Shown: positions 58,732-64,000 of the stretch, piece by piece
How positions within the stretch are numbered: the stretch's first letter is position 1
How the letters are laid out: each line of letters begins with the position of its first letter
NCBI GenBank assembly: GCA_004791255.1
Contig: SRUQ01000004.1
Coordinates: forward strand, 572,031-636,030
Origin: a bacterium M00.F.Ca.ET.205.01.1.1
Lineage (GTDB): Bacteria > Pseudomonadota > Alphaproteobacteria > Rhizobiales > Rhizobiaceae
Direction: 5' to 3'
DNA: 64,000 nucleotides
Translations under genes and position numbers: made by a program
Notes under the pieces: generated by a model
The model's database searches: none
The model's input: the letters and a program-made list of their open reading frames with translations, nothing else
What the model was told of the DNA's origin: nothing

Positions 58732-61062
58732 TTAGTGCCGCCTCGTCGTGTCTTTCGGCTTCGACACACCGGTTTCCGAAACCTCGTCGCGCACTCCGTG
58801 GCGACGAGCTCGCATGCCAGCCTCGCCCTGCTCCACAGCGTCCCCGATCTGGTCGGCTTCCGCGGTGCCCGTTTTGCCACGCGGCCGGTTGGGCGCTGTC
58901 CCGGCCAAACCCGGTCCGGTGCCGTGCGCATCATCCGGCACGCCTTCATGCGCGGCGTGTTCCTTGTCGAACTTGATCACCGGCTCCATGGTCTTGAGCA
59001 CGTCGTCCGAGAGCCAGCACAGGCTCATATGGCCGTCGCCGAGATTCTTGACCGGCGGCACCTTGGTCTCGCACAGATTGTCCGGCACCAGCTTCTTGTA
59101 GCCGCAGCGCGTCTGGAACGGGCAGCCGGAAGGCGGGTTCATCGCCGAGGGAATGTCGCCTTCGAGCACGATGTGCTTCTTGACCACGCTGGTGTCGGCA
59201 ATCGGGATCGCCGACAAAAGCGCTTCCGTGTAGGGATGATAGGGCGGCGCGAATATCTGGTCGGTCGTGCCTTGCTCGACGATGTAGCCGAGATACATGA
59301 CGACGACGCGGTCGGCGATGTAGCGCACCACGGACAGGTCGTGGCTGATGAACAGCATCGTCGTCTTGTTCTTGCGCTGGATGTCCATCAACAGTTCGGT
59401 CACCGCCGCCTGCACCGAGACGTCGAGCGCCGAGACCGGCTCGTCGGCCACCACCACCTTGGCATCGCCGGCGAAGGCGCGCGCCACGCCGATGCGCTGC
59501 TTCTGGCCGCCTGAGAGCTGGCGCGGCTTGCGCGTCTCGAAGGCCCGCGGCAGCTTCACCAGGTCGAGCAGCTCCAGCATGCGCTTGCGCCGGTCGGCGA
59601 CCGTCTTGCCGACGTTGAATTTCTCCAGCGTGCGGATGATCTGCGCGCCGACCGAATGGCTGGGGTTGAGTGTATCGAACGGGTTCTGGAACACCATCTG
59701 GATCGATGAGACAGTGTCGACGCTGCGGCTCTCGATGCCGGTCGACTGGATCTCCTTGTTGGCGAGCGTAACAGTGCCGGAGCTTGCCGTTTCCAGCCCG
59801 AGCAGCACCTTGGCCAGCGTCGACTTTCCGCAGCCCGATTCACCGACGATGGCGACCGTCTCGGATTCGCGCGCGGTGAATGAGATCGTCTCGTTGGCTT
59901 TGACGACGCGGCCCTCGCTTGAGCCGAACACCTCGCTGCCGCCGACCTTGTAGTATTTCCTGAGGTCCTCGATCTTGAGCACCGGGGCGCCGGGCACGAC
60001 CTTCTCGTTGACCTTCTTGGCACCGGGCGGCAGGGCTTCCCAGTCGATCTCGTTGAAGCGCACGCAGCGCGAGAAATGACCTTCGTGGCCGGCGACCTCG
60101 ACCATCGGGATTTCGGCGGCGTTGCAGACGCCCTCGACGAAATGGTGGCAGCGCGGGCCGAAATTGCAGCCTTTCGGCCGCTCGTGCGGCAGCGGCAATT
60201 GCCCGGGAATGGCAATCAGCGGACGCGAGTTCTTGTCGGCGCCGGGCAGCGGGATCGAACGGAACAGGCCTTGCGTATAGGGATGGCGCATCCGGTCGAA
60301 GACGTCCTTGATCTTGCCGGTCTCCACCGCCTCGCCCGAATACATCACCGTGATGCGGTCGCAGGTCTCGAGGATCAGGCCGAGATTGTGCGATACGAAG
60401 ATCATCGAGGTGCCGAACTTCTCGCCCAGCCCCTTGACCAGTTCAACGATGCCCGCTTCGACCGTGACGTCGAGTGCCGTGGTCGGCTCGTCGAGCAGAA
60501 GCAGCGCCGGCTTCGACAGCAGCGCCATGGCGATGACGATGCGCTGCTGCTGGCCGCCCGAGAGCTGGTGCGGATAGGAGCGCATCATGCGTTCAGGGTC
60601 GGGAAGCTTGACCGAGCGCACCATTTCGAGCGCCCTTGAGTAAGCCTCTTCCTTCGACACCTTGTCGTGGATCAGCGGCACTTCCATCAGCTGCTGGCCG
60701 ATCTTCATCGCCGGATTGAGGCTGGCCATCGGCTCCTGGTAGATCATGGCGATCTTGTTGCCGCGGATGGCGCGCAGCTCATCCTCGGAGAGCTCGCCCA
60801 TGTCCTTGCCCTGGAACTTGATCCTGCCGCCGACGATCTTCCCGATGTTGGAGAGGTCACGCATGATGCCGAGCGACACGGTCGACTTGCCGCAGCCCGA
60901 TTCGCCGACGATGCCCATCGCTTCGCCAGGCATGACGGTGCAGGAAAAATCCATCACCGCCGGTATCTCGCCCTTGCGGGTAAAGAAGGAGATCGACAGG
61001 TTTTCGATCTCGATGATCGGCCCGTTGGTCGGCTTGCCGGGATTTCGAACTGCCTCGTTCAT
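58732..61062 (-). CDS. fused peptide ABC transporter ATPase (DppD-DppF type)
   Basis: A 776-residue protein with two OppD/F-type nucleotide-binding domains. The first has Walker A GESGCGKS at 53-60 and LSGGQQQR; the second Walker A is at 407-414 with LSGGQKQR and Walker B VVADEP. Each domain ends with the Cys-containing oligopeptide-transporter tail (GCNFGPRC and GCPFQTRC). About 90 residues after the second domain form a charged, Gly/Thr-rich, probably disordered tail. GGAG precedes the ATG by 6 nt. Last gene of the operon. Confidence 0.87.
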   Translation of the reverse strand: MNEAVRNPGKPTNGPIIEIENLSISFFTRKGEIPAVMDFSCTVMPGEAMGIVGESGCGKSTVSLGIMRDLSNIGKIVGGRIKFQGKDMGELSEDELRAIRGNKIAMIYQEPMASLNPAMKIGQQLMEVPLIHDKVSKEEAYSRALEMVRSVKLPDPERMMRSYPHQLSGGQQQRIVIAMALLSKPALLLLDEPTTALDVTVEAGIVELVKGLGEKFGTSMIFVSHNLGLILETCDRITVMYSGEAVETGKIKDVFDRMRHPYTQGLFRSIPLPGADKNSRPLIAIPGQLPLPHERPKGCNFGPRCHHFVEGVCNAAEIPMVEVAGHEGHFSRCVRFNEIDWEALPPGAKKVNEKVVPGAPVLKIEDLRKYYKVGGSEVFGSSEGRVVKANETISFTARESETVAIVGESGCGKSTLAKVLLGLETASSGTVTLANKEIQSTGIESRSVDTVSSIQMVFQNPFDTLNPSHSVGAQIIRTLEKFNVGKTVADRRKRMLELLDLVKLPRAFETRKPRQLSGGQKQRIGVARAFAGDAKVVVADEPVSALDVSVQAAVTELLMDIQRKNKTTMLFISHDLSVVRYIADRVVVMYLGYIVEQGTTDQIFAPPYHPYTEALLSAIPIADTSVVKKHIVLEGDIPSAMNPPSGCPFQTRCGYKKLVPDNLCETKVPPVKNLGDGHMSLCWLSDDVLKTMEPVIKFDKEHAAHEGVPDDAHGTGPGLAGTAPNRPRGKTGTAEADQIGDAVEQGEAGMRARRHGVRDEVSETGVSKPKDTTRRH

Positions 61063-61110
61063 GGGTCGCTCCAATCCAAATTCTACCAGACGCGGGCCAG
61101 GGCCCGTCAA

Positions 61111-62268
61111 TCAGTCTTTCATCGATTGCTCGCGCAGCGAGTCTGCCAAGAGGTTGAGGCCCAGCACGAACGACATCAACGCGATCGTCGGCGGCAGCGC
61201 CGGGTGGATGAAGGAGCGCAGCAACCGGCTGGCGTCCTTGATCGCGGTGCCCCAGTCCGGGCTTTCCGGCGCCAGCCCGAGGCCGAAATAGCCGAGCGTG
61301 CCGAGCAGGATCGTGGTGTAGCCGATGCGCAAGCAGGCATCGACGATCAGCGGCCCGCGGGCATTGGGCAGGATCTCCCACAGCATGATGTACCAGGGTG
61401 ATTCACCGCGCGTCTGCGCCGCCGCCACATAGTCGCGCGTCTTGATGTCCATGGTCAGGCCGCGCACGATGCGGAAGACGCCGGGGCTGGAGGCGAACAC
61501 GACAGCCACGAAGATGTTGAGCTGGTTGGGATCGATGTGCACGATCTTCAACGGGTCCCTGTCGAACACCAGGCCGACATAGATCCAGCCGCCGAGGATA
61601 AGCGTCAGCCCGAGCAGGATGTAGATCCGGTCCGGCCGGTTCTTGAAGCGCGTCCAGAACAGCACGCTGAAGAAGATGATGGGAAACAGGAAGAAGACGC
61701 CGGCGAGTGCGTAAGGGATCGGCGTATCCATGATCCCAGGCGTCACCAGCAGGTAGAACAGCAGGATCACCGGGAAAGCCAGCACGAGGTTGGCCAGGAA
61801 CGACAGCACGGTATCGATCTTGCCACCGTAATACCCCGCCGGCAGGCCGAGCGTGATGCCGACCATGAGGGCGAAACCGGTCGCCGCCGGCGCGATGATC
61901 AGCACGATCTGGCTGCCGTAGACCATGCGCGAAAAGACATCGCGTGCCAGCTTGTCGCCACCGAAGAGATAGACCAGCCCCGATTGCGGCTCGATGGCGC
62001 CGGGCAGCGCGTCCTTCATGACAGGGACCTGCGCCAGCGGATCGAAAGGCGAGATGGTCGAGGCAAAGATCGCCGTGAACAGCCAGAACAGGCAGATGCC
62101 CACGCCGACGATGCCGACGCCGCTGTCGAACAACTGTCCGTAAAGCGCCAACTTCTTCTTGTAGGCGAAGCTCGCGCCCATGACGATGATGAGTGCGATC
62201 CAGACCGGCCAGAAGCGCGACAGCACTTCCAGAATGACGGTAAAGGCACCGAGATATTGAACCTGCAT
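61111..62268 (-). CDS. peptide ABC transporter permease, DppC type
   Basis: A 385-residue permease with six or seven helices; the BPD_transp_1 region ends with the EAA-type GESPWYIMLWEILPNARGPLIVDACLRIG. An insertion of about 70 residues in the middle (FFSVLFWTRFKNRPDRIYILLG...) is longer than in DppC. It starts 12 bp after the stop of the DppB-like gene and is followed by the fused ATPase. Confidence 0.86.
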   Translation of the reverse strand: MQVQYLGAFTVILEVLSRFWPVWIALIIVMGASFAYKKKLALYGQLFDSGVGIVGVGICLFWLFTAIFASTISPFDPLAQVPVMKDALPGAIEPQSGLVYLFGGDKLARDVFSRMVYGSQIVLIIAPAATGFALMVGITLGLPAGYYGGKIDTVLSFLANLVLAFPVILLFYLLVTPGIMDTPIPYALAGVFFLFPIIFFSVLFWTRFKNRPDRIYILLGLTLILGGWIYVGLVFDRDPLKIVHIDPNQLNIFVAVVFASSPGVFRIVRGLTMDIKTRDYVAAAQTRGESPWYIMLWEILPNARGPLIVDACLRIGYTTILLGTLGYFGLGLAPESPDWGTAIKDASRLLRSFIHPALPPTIALMSFVLGLNLLADSLREQSMKD

Positions 62269-62280
62269 CCGCCCGATCTC

Positions 62281-63315
62281 CTACTGAACTCTGATACGCG
62301 GATTGAGAAACGCGTAGCCGACATCGGAAATGAGCTGCGTGATCAACACGATGAACACGGAGACCAGCGAGCAACCGAGCAAAAGGTCGATGTCGTTGTT
62401 GCCGGCGGCCTCGACCAGCGTGTAGCCGAACCCCTGGTAGCGGAACATCACCTCGACGATGACGACGCCGGTAAGCAGCCAGGGAAACTGCAGCATGATC
62501 ACGGTAAACGGCGCGATCAGCGCATTGCGCAACGCGTGCTTGACCACCACACCTTTGAAAGACAGCCCCTTCAGCCGCGCGGTACGAATATATTGCTGCG
62601 TCATCACCTCGACCATCGAGGCGCGCGTCATGCGGGCGATATAGCCGATGCCGTAGATAGCCAGCGTCATCACCGGCAGCGTGAAATTATAGAAGGTGAT
62701 GCCCTGACTTGCCGACGCCGCCGAACCGTTCAGCCAGCCGAGCCAGGAGGCGAAAATGACGGTGAAGATGACGCCCGACACATATTCGGGCGTCGCCGTC
62801 GAGGCGATGGAGGCCACGGACAGCACGCGGTCGGTTCGCGATCCCTCGCGCATACCTGCCAGGATGCCGATCAAGAGCGAGACCGGCACCATCACCGCCA
62901 GCACACAGAACATCAGGATGCCGGTGGCGCCGAGGGCGGGGAATAATTTCGAGGCAACCGTGGTCTTGAATTTGGTCGAGCAGCCGAAATCACCTTCAAA
63001 AACGCCGGAGAAGGTCGGCACGATCGGGTCGTTACAGAAGCTGAAACGCTGCGCCGGCTTGCCGGTCGTCGGGTCGGTCACCGGCTGCTTGGGCAGGACG
63101 CCCAGCCACTGGCCGTAGCGGACGAAGAAATTCTGCCGGTAACCATGGCCGGCCAGCCATCCTTCGAGTTGCTCGGCGGACGTGTGCATTTCTGTCTGAC
63201 TGATCGCCAGCTTCTTCAGATTGGGTTCGAGGTTGATCAGGAAGAAGACGACCAGCGTCAGGCACAGCATCGTCAATGCCATGGTGCCGAGACGCCTTAG
63301 AACGAAAGAAAGCAT
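62281..63315 (-). CDS. peptide ABC transporter permease, DppB type
   Basis: A 344-residue permease with the DppB N-terminus (MLSFVLRRLGTMALTMLCLT), a periplasmic loop of about 100 residues with two Cys, and the C-terminal membrane domain containing QYIRTARLKGLSFKGVVVKHALRNALIAPFT, the conserved permease loop. It heads the permease-ATPase part of the operon and follows the binding-protein gene by 223 bp with a hairpin in between. Confidence 0.87.
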   Translation of the reverse strand: MLSFVLRRLGTMALTMLCLTLVVFFLINLEPNLKKLAISQTEMHTSAEQLEGWLAGHGYRQNFFVRYGQWLGVLPKQPVTDPTTGKPAQRFSFCNDPIVPTFSGVFEGDFGCSTKFKTTVASKLFPALGATGILMFCVLAVMVPVSLLIGILAGMREGSRTDRVLSVASIASTATPEYVSGVIFTVIFASWLGWLNGSAASASQGITFYNFTLPVMTLAIYGIGYIARMTRASMVEVMTQQYIRTARLKGLSFKGVVVKHALRNALIAPFTVIMLQFPWLLTGVVIVEVMFRYQGFGYTLVEAAGNNDIDLLLGCSLVSVFIVLITQLISDVGYAFLNPRIRVQ

Positions 63316-63499
63316 GGCGGCCCCCTGCCGATGGGGTTGGGGTTTGAGCCGGCTTCAAGCCTTGTCTGCCGTCGCCGGCGGCTGGCTGTCGAACAGGCCC
63401 TCGGATTCGATCAATCCTACTTTGTTGCGCGGCCTTGGCCGGCTAGTCCGCAATTTTCCGCGGGCTACCCGGTGATGGCAAGGTGACGCAGGAGAACGA

Positions 63500-63526
63500 G
63501 GGAAAGGGACAGACAGCCCCTTTCCC
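63500..63526. terminator. hairpin between binding-protein and permease genes
   Basis: GGGAAAGGG (63500-63508) and CCCTTTCCC (63518-63526) form a 9-bp stem. On the minus strand it lies 12 bp past the binding-protein stop and could reduce read-through, giving higher binding-protein than permease expression. Confidence 0.5.
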
Positions 63527-63538
63527 TGATCGCTCCGA

Positions 63539-64000
63539 TCAGGCCTGGTCCAGCCAGATCTTGCCGTAGTCGCGTTCGAAGGTCGGGTGCATCTTGTAGT
63601 TCTGCACCGCCTTGACCGAGTGGCTGTAGAGCTTGCGCCAGTAAGGCTGGATGATGATGCCGGAATCCTGCAGGATCTGCTCGATGTCCTTCATCATTTC
63701 CTTGCGCTTGGCGGCGTCGGCAACGGCGAGCGCCGCGTTGAGCTTGGCATCCCAGTCCGGGTTCGACCAGGCAGCCTCGTTCCAGGCCTCGCCCGTGCGA
63801 TAGGCGATGGCCAGAACTTGGACGCCGAGCGGCCGCATGTTCCAGTTCGTCATCGACAGCGGGTACTTGGTCCAGTCGTTCCAGAAGGTCGAACCCGGCA
63901 GCACGGTGCGCTTCACCTTTATTCCGGCGTCGCGCAGTTGGGCGGCGATCGCGTCGCCGGTGTTCTTGTGCCAGTCCTCGTCGACCGTGATCAGTTCGTG
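63539..64000 (-). CDS. peptide ABC transporter substrate-binding protein, C-terminal part (SBP_bac_5)
   Basis: Only the last 153 residues are in the window; the frame is open to the right edge, so the N-terminus and signal peptide lie outside. The C-terminal lobe (NTGDAIAAQLRDAGIKVK, then EAAWSNPDWDAKLNAALA, IEQILQDSGIIIQPYW) is typical of OppA/DppA-type family 5 binding proteins. It is the first gene of the minus-strand importer operon. Confidence 0.85.
   Translation of the reverse strand, partial: HELITVDEDWHKNTGDAIAAQLRDAGIKVKRTVLPGSTFWNDWTKYPLSMTNWNMRPLGVQVLAIAYRTGEAWNEAAWSNPDWDAKLNAALAVADAAKRKEMMKDIEQILQDSGIIIQPYWRKLYSHSVKAVQNYKMHPTFERDYGKIWLDQA

Noticed and set aside
1..64000. Mobile elements, prophage or genomic-island boundaries
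   Set aside because: No transposase, integrase, tRNA with attachment site, or composition break was seen; the repeats present are small dispersed palindromes.

Overview
The window is high-GC, gene-dense DNA from an alphaproteobacterium of the order Rhizobiales, most likely Mesorhizobium or a close relative. The grounds are betaine-lipid genes btaA-btaB behind a rhizobial-type PHO box, an ArsR-methyltransferase regulator coupled to metF, a type III ornithine/lysine decarboxylase, dispersed palindromic repeats of a kind I associate with rhizobia, and the general style of the proteins. This is recognition from sequence; I ran no database search. I see no rRNA, tRNA, CRISPR array, insertion sequence, prophage or conjugation gene, so the segment reads as ordinary chromosome.

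Layout. (1) 1-2000: btaAB, phosphate-starvation lipid synthesis, with a near-perfect PHO box at the left edge. (2) 2000-10100: a beta-lactamase-fold serine hydrolase, two peptidoglycan hydrolases (GH25 lysozyme lipoprotein, MltB-type transglycosylase), a LysR/SDR divergent pair, the decarboxylase and an EamA exporter. (3) 10100-12600: a 28-residue membrane protein, a shared terminator, metF and its probable SAH/SAM-related regulator with a 16-bp perfect palindrome in front. (4) 12700-27600: mixed housekeeping and accessory enzymes: TrmO, an (R)-amine-transaminase-like enzyme, SDR, MOSC, tautomerase, VOC, ICMT-like methyltransferase, long KAS III, Tam, EttA, a membrane diguanylate cyclase, RNase T2 and a lipase. 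(5) 27700-33100: a class III CoA-transferase overlapping an acetolactate-synthase-like TPP enzyme, a CHRD protein, and a cystathionine-gamma-synthase-family enzyme divergent from an Lrp regulator.

(6) 33100-50950 is the most coherent region: a reductive pyrimidine degradation island. PreT-PreA (dihydropyrimidine dehydrogenase), dihydropyrimidinase, an N-carbamoyl-beta-alanine amidohydrolase and a class III omega-aminotransferase give all the steps from uracil/thymine to the semialdehyde. Two RutR-type TetR regulators and an NMT1/THI5-type ABC importer accompany them. Four 16-bp sites resembling the E. coli RutR box (TTGACCAnnTGGTCAA) sit in the three relevant promoter regions. A methyltransferase gene lies between preT and preA, and an Rrf2-AhpD-DoxX stress block plus an XRE/SDR pair interrupt the island.

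(7) 51000-58700: a ChaC-like cyclotransferase, VOC, DoxX, an MttB-family methyltransferase followed by a dimethylglycine-dehydrogenase-like flavoprotein (probable methylated-amine catabolism), and an SLT lipoprotein. (8) 58700-64000: a Dpp/Opp-type peptide ABC importer with fused ATPases; its binding protein runs off the right edge.

Many starts were moved inward from the longest open frame to a codon with a visible ribosome binding site or signal peptide; reasons are given per entry.
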